Part shown: in pieces, positions 18,521 to 27,522 of the stretch
Position numbering within the stretch: position 1 is the first letter of the stretch
Layout: each line of letters starts with the position of its first letter
Source: Clostridiales bacterium Firm_04
Lineage (GTDB): Bacteria; Bacillota; Clostridia; Oscillospirales; Ruminococcaceae
Length of the DNA stretch: 63,642 bases
Assembly (NCBI GenBank): GCA_001603005.1
Contig: LVAJ01000024.1
Coordinates: 1 to 63,642 of the forward strand
Direction of reading: 5' to 3'
Notes under the pieces: model-generated
Database searches by the model: none
The model's input: only the letters and a program-made list of their open reading frames with translations
Told to the model about the DNA's origin: nothing
Program-made: the position numbers and the translations under genes

Positions 18521-20458
18521 TCACTGCCGCAGACGGCACCTCACTTCCGGATGGCCGCCGTGAAGCAGTGCTCTCTGCATGCAAGATCCAGCAGCAAGCC
18601 GCTTAAAAAACGTAAGGCTCTGTGGCTTCGGACTGATTACATCTTCCCATTTGATGTCCTTGCCTGCGACATTGCGCTCCGTATAGAAAATCAGGATATT
18701 CTGTGCATCGTCCACATTAAGAAGTCCGTCTCTGTTCACATCGACAGCCTTTCGCTGAATGTCGGTCAGGTCAACTGGATTGCCGGCAAACTGCTCCGTA
18801 TAGGCGACCAACGCTGTCTGTGCATCGTCAACGCCGATTTTTCCGTCGCCATTCACATCGCCGCACAGTACAGCAGGTTCCGGCTCTGACGTTGTAACAG
18901 ATGTTGTTTCAGTCGCGGTTGTCTCTTTTGTGGAGGCAGTCGTTGTAGTTGTAGTAGTGGTTGTCGATGCTTTAGATGTCGTAGTTGTAGCAGCAGTAGT
19001 TGTTGTCGCCTTGGATGTAGTAGTTGTGGTAGCAGTAGTTGTCGTTGTTGCCTTGGATGTCGTAGTTGTGGTAGCAGTAGTAGTCGTTGTTGCCTTGGAT
19101 GTCGTAGTTGTGGTAGCAGTAGTAGTCGTTGTTGCCTTGGATGTCGTAGTTGTAGCAGCAGTAGTTGTTGTTGCCTTGGACGTCGTAGTTGTAGCAGCAG
19201 TAGTTGTTGTCGCCTTGGATGTAGTAGTTGTGGTAGCAGTAGTTGTTGTCGCCTTGGATGTAGTAGTTGTGGTAGCAGTAGTTGTCGTTGTTGCCTTGGA
19301 TGTCGTAGTTGTAGTAGCAGTAGTTGTCGTTGTTGTCTTGTATGTCGTAGTTGTAGTAGCAGTTGTTGTTGCCTTGGACGTCGTAGTAGCAGCAGTAGTT
19401 GTTGTCGCATTGGATGTCGTAGTTGTAGTAGTAGCAGTTGTCGTTGCTTTAGATGTCGTAGTTGTAGCAGCAGTAGTTGTTGTCGCCTTGGATGTTGTAG
19501 TTGTGGTAATAGTCGTCATTGTCGCTTTTGACGTCGTTGCTGTGGTGATTGTATCTGATTTATCGCCCATAATACGGACAATGCCATCTGATTGAACCGT
19601 GTCCAACGGAAGCAGAGAGGAATTTACAACATCCGCATTTGCAAGTGAAATGATATATTCACCCGGTTCTGCGCTTTCCGCCAATTGAAATTGCAGCGTA
19701 AACAGCACTCCGGTCTGTTTGTAATCCTGATACGCTTCGTAATTCCCGAATGAAACGCGGAAACAGCCGTTATTCTCAATCTCTCTAGTCGCCAGATCCG
19801 GCGCAGCATTCTCCTCAAACGTCACAGACTGAAGAATGAACATTTCCGGATTCCATATAATATCCACAACAGCTGCCGCATATCCAGGATTCTGCTCTGC
19901 AATCACCGCAGTCTGAAAGGTCTTGGTATCCTTTTCCAGTGAAACCGATTCCACTGCCAGAGAAAACAATCCGCCATCAGAAATAGTAACGAAACCGTCT
20001 GCCGTCTCAGTATACAGCCGTTCCATATCTTTGTTGTAAAACTCGGCATTCTGAATCTGAATCGCGTAATTGCCGGACTTTGCATTTGCTTTAACAGCAA
20101 AAATAAGTGTAAAGAACACGCCGTTTCCAATATAGTTCTTTTCTGCACGATAATCACCCACACTGATACGATAGGAGCCGGTGTCTGTGATAGGAGCAGA
20201 ACCATTGTCGGGCGCAGCTTTCTCGTCAAACAGCACTTCTTTCAGTGAAAGCACCTCAGCGTCCCAGTGAATATCCGCAATGCCTGCTGCATACCGAAAG
20301 CCGGGAGTTGCCAAGACCGGAACGCAAACTTCTGTACCCGCAGCATTCAGCACCGATGCATTCAGCACGGAAAGCGTCATTTGAGAAGCAGCACTGGCAT
20401 GCGGAATCATCGTAAACAGAAGCGAAACGGTAATCAGGAGCAAAAGCAGTCTTTTCAT
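18521..20458 (-). CDS. Two-cohesin protein with long Thr linker and dockerin (scaffoldin-like)
   Basis: 645 residues. Signal peptide about 1-23. Two related domains (about 24-155 and 158-298) show cohesin-like features: V(C)VPVLATPGFRYAAG, W(D/N)(A/P)E(V/M)..L..V.F.E.AAPD, a G.(Y/F)R(I/V)S(V/F)G.Y block, then G(V)(F/L)FTL.F and a late G.Y.I(S/Q) strand. They share roughly one third of positions by eye. A linker of about 225 residues, almost only Thr, Ala, Ser and Lys, leads to a dockerin (about 531-605) of the same class as the genes at 3187 and 8386. Cohesins bind dockerins, so this could be an adaptor scaffoldin. Its ATG overlaps the lipase-LRR stop (ATGA), indicating coupling. Cohesin identity is from pattern only. 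Confidence 0.72.
   Translation of the reverse strand: MKRLLLLLITVSLLFTMIPHASAASQMTLSVLNASVLNAAGTEVCVPVLATPGFRYAAGIADIHWDAEVLSLKEVLFDEKAAPDNGSAPITDTGSYRISVGDYRAEKNYIGNGVFFTLIFAVKANAKSGNYAIQIQNAEFYNKDMERLYTETADGFVTISDGGLFSLAVESVSLEKDTKTFQTAVIAEQNPGYAAAVVDIIWNPEMFILQSVTFEENAAPDLATREIENNGCFRVSFGNYEAYQDYKQTGVLFTLQFQLAESAEPGEYIISLANADVVNSSLLPLDTVQSDGIVRIMGDKSDTITTATTSKATMTTITTTTTSKATTTTAATTTTSKATTTATTTTTTSNATTTTAATTTSKATTTATTTTTYKTTTTTTATTTTTSKATTTTTATTTTTSKATTTTATTTTTSKATTTTAATTTTSKATTTTAATTTTSKATTTTTATTTTTSKATTTTTATTTTTSKATTTTTATTTTTSKATTTTAATTTTSKASTTTTTTTTTASTKETTATETTSVTTSEPEPAVLCGDVNGDGKIGVDDAQTALVAYTEQFAGNPVDLTDIQRKAVDVNRDGLLNVDDAQNILIFYTERNVAGKDIKWEDVISPKPQSLTFFKRLAAGSCMQRALLHGGHPEVRCRLRQ
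18930..19560 (-). repeat. Low-complexity triplet repeat encoding a Thr/Ala/Lys linker
   Basis: About 16 imperfect tandem units, each encoding variants of TTTATTTTTSKAT, occupy over 600 bp of the cohesin gene. DNA units differ mostly by synonymous changes. The length is likely to vary between strains. Confidence 0.85.
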
Positions 20459-23400
20459 GTCTGTACATTCACCTCTTCCTGCGGAACAAGAATCAGGTAT
20501 CGGTCATATCCGCTCCAGTTGGATACGGCACGGGCAAGAATCATTGCATCCAGCACGTTGATTGCTTGGTCCTGATTCAGATCGGCTGCACGCAAATCAA
20601 TAGAGATTCCGTCCCATTTATTGACGCAGCGGGACAGTGCCACCGCATCTGCAATCGTGATTTCGCCGTCCGCATTGACGTCACCGACGGTATATGCAGG
20701 ATCAAGTGGTACAAAGGTCAGTCCGTAGTAGTTCGCTGCATTTCGGGCAGAAGAATTGCTGTAGCCGTGAATGGTTTCTCCACTGTTGAACACGCTGAAA
20801 TCAGATTTTTCGTGAATCATATCACAATCCGGATTATAAATATAAACATTTCGGCCGACACATTTCTCTTCTGCATAGTAATTGTTGAACGCAGCATAAC
20901 TGATAAACTGCACACTCTTTGGTATCGTGATTTCTGTCAGCAGCGGGCAGCTTGCGAATGACTCCGCACCAATGCTGATCAGTGTATCCGGAAATGTGAC
21001 GGAAGTTAGAGCGCTGCAGTTGGAAAACGCACTGCTTTCGATTGTTTTCACGCCTTCAGGAATGTCAATTTTCGTGAGCGCAGTACAGCCGCTGAACGCG
21101 CCGGACGGAATTGCATTCAAAGCTCTCGAAAGCTGAACGGATTTGAGCGCAGTGCAGTTGCTGAACCAGTTCACAATCGGTTTTGCGTCTTTTTCATCCG
21201 TTCCTTCATAGACAAGCGAACCCGGCAGCGTGACAGACGTGAGACCGGAGTTTGAAAAAGCGTCGCAGCCGAGTGTTCGCAGATTTTTCGGAAGCGTGAT
21301 AGCTGTAAGATTCGTGCAGTTTGCAAATGCGTAGTCTCCGATTTCCGTCAGTGTAGACGGAAGAATAAATGTCGGAACCGCAGCTTCCTTGAACGCTTCC
21401 CTTTCGAGCTTTGTGATGCCTTCGCTTAGTGTCACTTTCTGCAAAGAGACATGGTTCCACCAAATCCTGTTGGAAGGGATCACGCCCGTTTTTCCTTTTG
21501 TATATATTATTTCGGTGATTTGACTTTCAATGCCGTAGCTGAAAGATGATTTCAGATCACAGGGACATGTTATTTTCGTAATCGGCGTGCAGGAAAAGAT
21601 ATAAGACCCGTAGTTTTCCAGACTTTCCGGAATCACAATCTCACTGCAAAGCGAAGAACAGCCGTCAAAGGCGCTTTCGCCGAGCGAGACAAGATGTTCC
21701 GGAAGATGCGGATCAATCTGAAGCAGCGCATCATTTGAAAAGCATTTGGTGCCGATTTCTGTGATGTTGTCATGCAGATTGATTGTTTTCAGAGAGACGC
21801 ATTCTGCGAAGCACTCTTCGCCAAGCGAGGTAACCTTTTCGGGCAGTTCAACTGATTCCAGCGCGGTACACTGATAAAATGCGCGATTTCCGACATCCTG
21901 CAGAGAGGCGGGAAGCTTGAGGTTAATCAGTCCGTTCAGTCCGTAAAAAGCATCTTTGCCGATGTGTGTGATGCGGTCATCGAAGGTAACTGTTACCAGA
22001 CTGTCTCCGTTGTTATGTTGCAGCCCCGGCTCGTTATAATAAGGATCCGGACCCATCTTAAAGTCAGGCATGATGCCGGTTTTTCCGTATGTGAAATGCA
22101 GCGTCAGAAGCTGCGAATTATAAAAACTGCTGTCATAACTGCGATCAATCGGAATCGTAAGATATCGGAGTCCTCGGCACTCATTAAAGGCGCTGGACAG
22201 ATTGACAACACTGTCAGGAATCACAAACTCCTTGATTCCGATGCAGTTGTCAAAGCAGCTGTAATTGATACGGGTGATTTTTTCCGGAATCACGAATTTC
22301 TCAATCACGCCGTCATAGCCACTCCATCCGTTGATGCCGAAGTACATCGAATTGATCCAGAGATAATAGGTAAGGGGAAGATGAGTATGCTCAATGCTGC
22401 GAAATACAGCGCTTATGTAATTTTCATCGTTGTCATTTCCGAGATCTGCCAGCAGTTCACCCAGAATGCGGAATGCATTTTGGTCATCTTCCTTGACGGA
22501 AATAAGCTTCAGTTCCAGCGTCTTCAGGATCTGAATTGCCCTTACCAGATCATCAATGGATTGAATTGACTGGTTGCTCAGATAAGAAGCCGCTCCAAGT
22601 TCCTTGCTCCAGCCGCGGCTCCAATCGTTAAAATTGAACTCGCGTTCTTCTTTCTTTGCTTCCTCCATCGCTGCAAGGCATGCTTTATGTGCCAGTTCTG
22701 CATTCTCTCTCGCTTCAAGAACCTCACTATATTTGCGGTCCAGCTCAACGAAACAGACAGCCAGATAGGAAGCAACATCTGCGCTCGCTGAAATATCGGA
22801 ATACAGTCCGTATGTGACAGAATCTAAAATAGTTGTCACCTGCACTTCAGAAAAGACGCCCTTTGTGTCATTCAGCACTCTGCCCAGAAGGTACAGCAAA
22901 CTGTGATCTGCAGGCGCGTTATAATCGTCGTCTTTTGCCATAATGGCTGCGATCAGATCGAAAATGTATTTTTTCTTCTGATATGTTTCCTGATCGGGGA
23001 CGAGTGAATAGATCAGCGTACAGAAAGAAACATTGTCTGTATCGCCGCCATAGTACTCATTATATTTCTCTTCCGCTTCATATTGTTTATGAAACTTGAT
23101 CTGGAAATTCCGGAACGTATCGCCTTCCGTATTGAGAACATACGTCTGTCCGTTCCGTTCAAAGCCCCATTCCGACAGCGGCATCGCAGGAACCTTGTCT
23201 CCGGGATTGATATAGTTGTAAATGTTTTTCAGCGATTTGTCTGCACCCCGCCTCACATTCGGCGTTGCAAAAGTGTATGCAAACACGTTTTTTTCGTTGA
23301 AATTATCATACTCGCCGGAGGAAAACCATTGCGCAAGAATGTTTGCAACCGCTGCTCCGCGGCTGTGTCCGGTAAAATAGATAATGTTGTGCTTGGAACT

Positions 23401-23979
23401 GTCTGATGCACTGTACAGCGCCAGATATTCTTCCAAATCATTCATCAGCTTGCCGGCTGCAAGGTGGAAACCCTGATGCGCATCTCCAGTCCCGAGGTTG
23501 AAATTGCTGAACCAGTCGCAGTCGCTGTGCGTTCCGCGAATGGAAACCAAAAAGACACGGTTTCCTGCAATCTCTTTGTACCCGAGTGCATAGCCGACAA
23601 AATCATTGTCGTCATAGGTTTCGCGCTTTTCATAATTATAGGTCGCACAGGAAAAGCCCATCTTCTGATATAGTTCCGCAATCTTCGACTCATCATACGC
23701 GGCATTTGCAAGCACAATGCCAAGCTTTGCCAGATCTGTGGATTCCGCCTCGGTTTTTTTCAGGAACATGTTGTCATTGTAGACCGCCTGATAAGGTCCG
23801 TACCAATCATTTGAGATGGTGATATCACCTTCTTTTTCTTCTGCCGGCTTTTCATCCTCAGCAAAGACAGTCATCCCGAACAGTTCTGCCGGCAGGATCC
23901 TGCCGCACAGCAGCGGAACCGTCAGCACCAGCGAAAGGATCAGAGACACTCCCCTCTTTAAGACGCGCGTGTGTTTCAT
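20455..23979 (-). CDS. Secreted class 3 lipase with LRR_5 repeats and dockerin
   Basis: 1174 residues from the ATG at 23979, where AGGAGG lies 6 nt upstream; the longer in-frame ORF to 24141 lacks a signal peptide at its head. Signal peptide about 1-35. A lipase/Mbeg1-like alpha/beta hydrolase domain (about 70-400) has the nucleophile elbow YFTGHSRGAAVAN (Ser about 204) and VFLVSIRGTHSDCDW upstream. BspA-type LRR_5 repeats follow (about 565-1085), e.g. LTSVTFPDTLISIGAESFAS. The dockerin (about 1096-1165) has GDVNADGEITIADAVALSRC and DLNQDQAINVLDAMILAR. The stop overlaps the start of the two-cohesin gene. No terminator separates it from the response regulator upstream (115-nt gap), so it may be the fourth gene of a five-gene operon. 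Confidence 0.85.
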   Translation of the reverse strand: MKHTRVLKRGVSLILSLVLTVPLLCGRILPAELFGMTVFAEDEKPAEEKEGDITISNDWYGPYQAVYNDNMFLKKTEAESTDLAKLGIVLANAAYDESKIAELYQKMGFSCATYNYEKRETYDDNDFVGYALGYKEIAGNRVFLVSIRGTHSDCDWFSNFNLGTGDAHQGFHLAAGKLMNDLEEYLALYSASDSSKHNIIYFTGHSRGAAVANILAQWFSSGEYDNFNEKNVFAYTFATPNVRRGADKSLKNIYNYINPGDKVPAMPLSEWGFERNGQTYVLNTEGDTFRNFQIKFHKQYEAEEKYNEYYGGDTDNVSFCTLIYSLVPDQETYQKKKYIFDLIAAIMAKDDDYNAPADHSLLYLLGRVLNDTKGVFSEVQVTTILDSVTYGLYSDISASADVASYLAVCFVELDRKYSEVLEARENAELAHKACLAAMEEAKKEEREFNFNDWSRGWSKELGAASYLSNQSIQSIDDLVRAIQILKTLELKLISVKEDDQNAFRILGELLADLGNDNDENYISAVFRSIEHTHLPLTYYLWINSMYFGINGWSGYDGVIEKFVIPEKITRINYSCFDNCIGIKEFVIPDSVVNLSSAFNECRGLRYLTIPIDRSYDSSFYNSQLLTLHFTYGKTGIMPDFKMGPDPYYNEPGLQHNNGDSLVTVTFDDRITHIGKDAFYGLNGLINLKLPASLQDVGNRAFYQCTALESVELPEKVTSLGEECFAECVSLKTINLHDNITEIGTKCFSNDALLQIDPHLPEHLVSLGESAFDGCSSLCSEIVIPESLENYGSYIFSCTPITKITCPCDLKSSFSYGIESQITEIIYTKGKTGVIPSNRIWWNHVSLQKVTLSEGITKLEREAFKEAAVPTFILPSTLTEIGDYAFANCTNLTAITLPKNLRTLGCDAFSNSGLTSVTLPGSLVYEGTDEKDAKPIVNWFSNCTALKSVQLSRALNAIPSGAFSGCTALTKIDIPEGVKTIESSAFSNCSALTSVTFPDTLISIGAESFASCPLLTEITIPKSVQFISYAAFNNYYAEEKCVGRNVYIYNPDCDMIHEKSDFSVFNSGETIHGYSNSSARNAANYYGLTFVPLDPAYTVGDVNADGEITIADAVALSRCVNKWDGISIDLRAADLNQDQAINVLDAMILARAVSNWSGYDRYLILVPQEEVNVQT

Positions 23980-23994
23980 AAACATCCTCCTAAT

Positions 23995-24050
23995 CAATAT
24001 TTTCGCATATGCATATATGCGTATACCCGAATACGAATACCGGATGCTTT
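23995..24050 (-). promoter_or_regulatory. AT-rich palindromic leader upstream of the lipase gene
   Basis: This short gap holds GCATATGCATATATGC, a repeated CGAATACGAATAC and TATACCCGAATA. The TACCCGA core is also in the palindrome at 27381-27398. A weak promoter (-35 TTGCGG, -10 TATTCG, 17 bp) is possible on the minus strand. No terminator is visible. Regulatory role is inferred. Confidence 0.3.
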
Positions 24051-24094
24051 CCGCAAGGAACACCAGGCGAACGGAACGATTGTTATGGTTCGCA

Positions 24095-24718
24095 TCAGTA
24101 TTTCGGCAGAACCATGCGCTTTTCCACCACATCCGCGACAAGCTGCAGGGTGTTGCGGTATCCCGTTTTGGACAGAATCGCTTTCACATGGAACTTCACG
24201 GTGTTTTCCGTAATCAGCAGATTCTGCGCGATCTCGCAGTAGCGGGAGCCGCTGACCAGCTCCCGGATCACGTCCAGTTCGCGTTCGGAAAAATCCTTGC
24301 TGTCTGCCTCACCGATTTTCAGTGTCGGCGTATCTGCCGGAAAAACCGATTCCCCGCGCATCGTCCGGCGGCAGATTTCCGTCAGGCTGACATCGCCGTA
24401 TTCCTTGTACCAAAAGCTGTCACAGCCGTATTTCCGTGCTTTTTGCAGGAAAGAATGCTCCGGCATGGACGTCATGATGATGATCCTGATCTGCGGATTG
24501 TGCTGCTTGATGCGTCTTGCCGCTTCCAGACCGGATTCATCGTCCGCCGTGCAGACATCCATCAGGATCAGATCAATATTCCCGTGCATGCACGCAATAT
24601 CCGCATTTGCTGCATTTTCAATCGTCAGCACGATGTTGTATTCCGGCATCTGCATCAGCTGATGCACAATTGCCTCGCGGGTAATTTTGGAGTCTTCTAC
24701 AACCAGTACATTTACCAT
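24095..24718 (-). CDS. NarL/LuxR-family response regulator
   Basis: 207 residues from the ATG at 24718, which has AGGAGG 6 nt upstream; a longer start at 24733 lacks one. Receiver domain about 1-120: VLVVEDSKITREA with the acidic pocket, phospho-acceptor Asp in DLILMDVCTADDESG, then IIIMTSMPEH. The LuxR helix-turn-helix (about 140-200) reads FSERELDVIRELVSGSRYCE with TENTVKFHVKAIL as recognition region. It follows the kinase gene by only 11 nt, so the two form a two-component pair. Its likely targets include the divergent promoter region at 27360-27460, judged by location. Confident on family. Confidence 0.93.
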   Translation of the reverse strand: MVNVLVVEDSKITREAIVHQLMQMPEYNIVLTIENAANADIACMHGNIDLILMDVCTADDESGLEAARRIKQHNPQIRIIIMTSMPEHSFLQKARKYGCDSFWYKEYGDVSLTEICRRTMRGESVFPADTPTLKIGEADSKDFSERELDVIRELVSGSRYCEIAQNLLITENTVKFHVKAILSKTGYRNTLQLVADVVEKRMVLPKY

Positions 24719-24729
24719 GATCTTCCTCC

Positions 24730-25737
24730 TCAATGCAGCACCGGAATATCTGCGATGACGGTGACGCTCGATCCGAATGCATAGTTTAGCTGGGCCCCCT
24801 GCTGTTCCAGCGCATGCCGCAGATTGCGCAGACCGCCGCTTTCATGGATCGTCCGGATCTCCGATTTGCCGTTGTTGCCGATGACAACATGATACAGATT
24901 CTGCTGCTGACTGATCTCGACAGTGAGCGCGGTTGCGCCGGCATGCCGCACGGCATTTGTCAGCGCTTCCCGTATGACGGAATACATCAGCAGCAGAGAG
25001 CGCCGTTCCTTCGGCTGCTCACCCGAAAAATACAGCCGGCATCCGACGAGATTCGCAACCTTGCGCAGCTCTGCTTCCGGCGACGGCATCGCGCTTTGCT
25101 GCTGTAAATTCTGCATATCGCGGATCGCTTCCCCCCATCCGCTGAGCAGCATCTGATATGTCGATTCCGTCAGATCGCCGTCCATGATCGCTTTTTTTGT
25201 CGCGACCAGACATCTGCCGAAATCGTCGTGAATATGCATTTTTGCAGAGAGCAGTTCCTTGTCCTGATTGATCTTCACGATATTGGCAAGCAGCGCTTCC
25301 TGCCGTTTCCGCAGTTCCACAAGCCTCTGATTGTTCAGATAAAGCTCCTCGCTCATCCGGTAGATCTGCGTAATATCGGCAGCTTCGATCTGAAGGATCT
25401 GCTCCCCCTGATCGTCCAGCAGAGTCCGCCGGAACTGCCATACCGTATCATCCGGAAAGAGGAACAGCAGGCTGTTTTCATCGTCACAGAAATGCGCCTG
25501 CTTCATCCACGGTCTGTCCAGCCGCGAACAGCCGTTCAGCAGCGGCATGTTTGAAAGATCGTCCCATGTCTGATTGACCTCGATCAGCGTGTGACCGGTC
25601 ATGGCGTCGATCAGCTTGTTCATCTGCCGGTTCACCAGAATCGTTTTTCCGCTGATCTCGGCAAAGCACAGCCCGCCGGGATAGGAATCAATTGCTTCTC
25701 TGATTTCATCGTTGTTATGACTTCTTTTGTATCTCAT
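24730..25737 (-). CDS. Sensor histidine kinase of the NarL type, soluble
   Basis: 335 residues, no membrane segment. A PAS-like N-terminal region (about 10-130) precedes a helical dimerisation region with MHIHDDFGRCLVATKK, where His is the likely phosphorylation site, as in HisKA_3-type kinases (H-D/E followed by G-x-x-L). The HATPase domain shows the N-box EALTNAVRHAGAT and ESGGLRNLRHALEQQGA as the G-box region. Its ATG overlaps the stop of the membrane protein gene upstream (25734-25737), so the sensor and kinase look like one split receptor made from adjacent coupled genes. Ligand is unknown; the peptide encoded at 27523 is the obvious candidate. Confidence 0.9.
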   Translation of the reverse strand: MRYKRSHNNDEIREAIDSYPGGLCFAEISGKTILVNRQMNKLIDAMTGHTLIEVNQTWDDLSNMPLLNGCSRLDRPWMKQAHFCDDENSLLFLFPDDTVWQFRRTLLDDQGEQILQIEAADITQIYRMSEELYLNNQRLVELRKRQEALLANIVKINQDKELLSAKMHIHDDFGRCLVATKKAIMDGDLTESTYQMLLSGWGEAIRDMQNLQQQSAMPSPEAELRKVANLVGCRLYFSGEQPKERRSLLLMYSVIREALTNAVRHAGATALTVEISQQQNLYHVVIGNNGKSEIRTIHESGGLRNLRHALEQQGAQLNYAFGSSVTVIADIPVLH

Positions 25738-27323
25738 GATGCACTCGTTTCACTTTCAGACTGAATAGACGGAACAGAACGGACCGTCAGTTTATCATCC
25801 TTCCGGACGGTGATTTCTGCTGTTTCGCGGATCGCGATTGTGATGCTGTCCGGTGCAAAGCAGATCCGCTCCATTTCCTGTTCCACAGCATCGAATATGC
25901 AGATCATGTACGCCGGCGCATAGGCGCCTTCCGGCTCCCAGATCAGATCTGCCGCGATGCCGGCAAGGTTCATGCATGCGACAAAATCGGAGAGCGTCAG
26001 CCGCAGTTCGCCCATTGGAATTGTGCCGCTTTCCTGATGGATCAGCACCAGATTGCACCGCCGCTTGACGTATGTGCCGACCAGAAGCAGCTGTCTGTAA
26101 AGCTGATCCTTCTGCACCGTATGCATGCTATGCAGCAGTCCGGTCATGTCGCGCAGCTGACTGCCGACTTCATTGGAGAGCCGGTCGTAGATCTTGTTTT
26201 TCGCGTCGATCGCCGCCTTTTCAGACTGCATCACGATCTCTTTCTGCAGCAGATGCCCTTCCTGTGTCAGCTCCTCTGCCGTCCGGTGCAGTTCTTCGAT
26301 CACGGCGCAGATCTTTGAAACATCCTTCTGATAGATCAGATAACCGTTCCGCATGCGGTGCAGATGCAGCTCCGCGCCTTCCTGTGCCTGAAGCATGCCG
26401 TTCTGTTTCAGCGCAGAAAACTGCTCTGCTGTCAGCGGACGCGCATTTCCGGAGCGGATTTTTGTATCACCGCATGCATCAACGATCCGCATGCCGACCG
26501 TGGAACGCTCAAATACCATCGGATATCGCGTATTGACCGGAATCAGACCGAGCAGGATGCAGCTTTCCCATGACATTGCTTCCAGAAAGAACAGCTTTGC
26601 TGTCAGCTCGATCAGTTCATGCGAAACAACAAAGCTTTTCCGCAGATAGAGCAGCAGGGTTGCAGGCATTGCAATGCTGATCAGCAGCGGGAGCATTTTT
26701 TTGATGCGCCTGATCCTGATGCGGTGCGTTTTGAACAGGATCATCAGAATGCGCGCCAGAATCAGCGCCGATGCGCAGAACACCGGAAAAATAATGCCGG
26801 TATTCGGATGAAAATACAGATTTTCCGATTCATCCGGCAGCACGCTGACCATCAGATGATGCTTTTCATTTGTCAGGAGCAGGATGCAGGCAGCCCCGAC
26901 CGGCAGAAGCAGCAGATATCTGCGCAGCGGGATCGTGTAGGTATCGCCCTGCGCCAGACAGCAGGACGCATAGAATCCGAGCAGCGGGATCAGCAGCATC
27001 GGAATCGCGATCAGATAGCCGCTCATGCGCATCACATGCACATTCCGGTAAAACCAGCCTTCCTGCAAAAACCGGATCGTCACCCAGAATCCCATAACGG
27101 CGCCTTCCGTCCGCAGACAGTTCAGCATTGTTTTCTGCGTGATGCGGATGCGCAGGGAATACAGCCAGCCGCCGAGCAGCGCAAGATAAACCGCATACAC
27201 AAGATAGGGACGCAGCCGGTCATGCGGAAACATTGCAATGCTGACCTGCCGGTATAACGATATGAAACACAGCAGCAGAAAGCCGCAAAGAATATACAGA
27301 TATGTACGCTTATGTACCTGCAA
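25734..27323 (-). CDS. Seven-TM sensor-like membrane protein with degenerate kinase-like C-terminus
   Basis: 529 residues. Start is TTG at 27321-27323 with GAGGTGG just upstream. About seven hydrophobic spans fill residues 5-285: YILCGFLLLCFISLY, VYAVYLALLGGWLYS, YLIAIPMLLIPLLGFYASCC, YLLLLPVGAACILLL, IIFPVFCASALILARIL, MLPLLISIAMPATLLLYL and LFFLEAMSWESCILLGLIPV. This resembles the 7TM N-terminal region of some histidine kinases. The C-terminal half has a coiled-coil-like helix (EELHRTAEELTQEGHLLQKE) and a region like a dimerisation/ATPase domain without clear catalytic boxes. Overlap with the kinase gene by 4 nt argues for a stoichiometric partner, perhaps the receptor subunit. Precise family uncertain. 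Confidence 0.75.
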   Translation of the reverse strand: MQVHKRTYLYILCGFLLLCFISLYRQVSIAMFPHDRLRPYLVYAVYLALLGGWLYSLRIRITQKTMLNCLRTEGAVMGFWVTIRFLQEGWFYRNVHVMRMSGYLIAIPMLLIPLLGFYASCCLAQGDTYTIPLRRYLLLLPVGAACILLLTNEKHHLMVSVLPDESENLYFHPNTGIIFPVFCASALILARILMILFKTHRIRIRRIKKMLPLLISIAMPATLLLYLRKSFVVSHELIELTAKLFFLEAMSWESCILLGLIPVNTRYPMVFERSTVGMRIVDACGDTKIRSGNARPLTAEQFSALKQNGMLQAQEGAELHLHRMRNGYLIYQKDVSKICAVIEELHRTAEELTQEGHLLQKEIVMQSEKAAIDAKNKIYDRLSNEVGSQLRDMTGLLHSMHTVQKDQLYRQLLLVGTYVKRRCNLVLIHQESGTIPMGELRLTLSDFVACMNLAGIAADLIWEPEGAYAPAYMICIFDAVEQEMERICFAPDSITIAIRETAEITVRKDDKLTVRSVPSIQSESETSAS

Positions 27324-27353
27324 AGTACCACCTCATTTCACCCACTGTTTCCT

Positions 27354-27382
27354 ATTATATCACATTTGAAACAAAAATGCAC
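27354..27382 (-). promoter_or_regulatory. Promoter of the sensor-kinase-regulator operon
   Basis: Minus strand: consensus -10 TATAAT (27354-27359). At 17 bp the -35 is the poor GTGCAT (27377-27382), which overlaps the first two bases of the palindrome at 27381, so regulation by a protein bound there is plausible. Confidence 0.55.
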
Positions 27383-27398
27383 TACCCGATCGGGTAGT
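27381..27398. promoter_or_regulatory. 18-bp perfect palindrome, candidate response-regulator operator
   Basis: ACTACCCGATCGGGTAGT is its own reverse complement. It sits in the divergent region between the signalling operon (minus) and the peptide gene (plus). A third half-site ACTACCC is at 27415-27421, centred about 16 bp upstream of the weak -35 of the peptide promoter. The arrangement fits a LuxR-type regulator activating the plus-strand promoter. Confidence 0.7.
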
Positions 27399-27430
27399 CG
27401 GTTTCCGTGGAAAGACTACCCTTTTGTGTG

Positions 27431-27459
27431 GCGACATTCGGATAAAAAAATGATATAAT
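27431..27459 (+). promoter_or_regulatory. Promoter of the peptide/exporter operon
   Basis: -10 TATAAT (27454-27459), 17-bp spacer, weak -35 GCGACA (27431-27436). A poor -35 next to an ACTACCC half-site suggests activator dependence. Confidence 0.6.
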
Positions 27460-27522
27460 ACAACTGAAATCGGATCGCAGCAACCATTCTGCTGCCAGCC
27501 GGATCAGAAAGGAGGTGCCGGG

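Noticed and set aside
18930..19595. Plus-strand 221-residue Val-rich ORF
   Set aside because: It is the antisense reading of the Thr linker repeat; poly-Val is the expected complement of ACA/ACT codons.
23980..24141. Longer N-terminus of the lipase gene
   Set aside because: The extension lacks a ribosome site and would bury the signal peptide; AGGAGG is 6 nt before the ATG at 23979.
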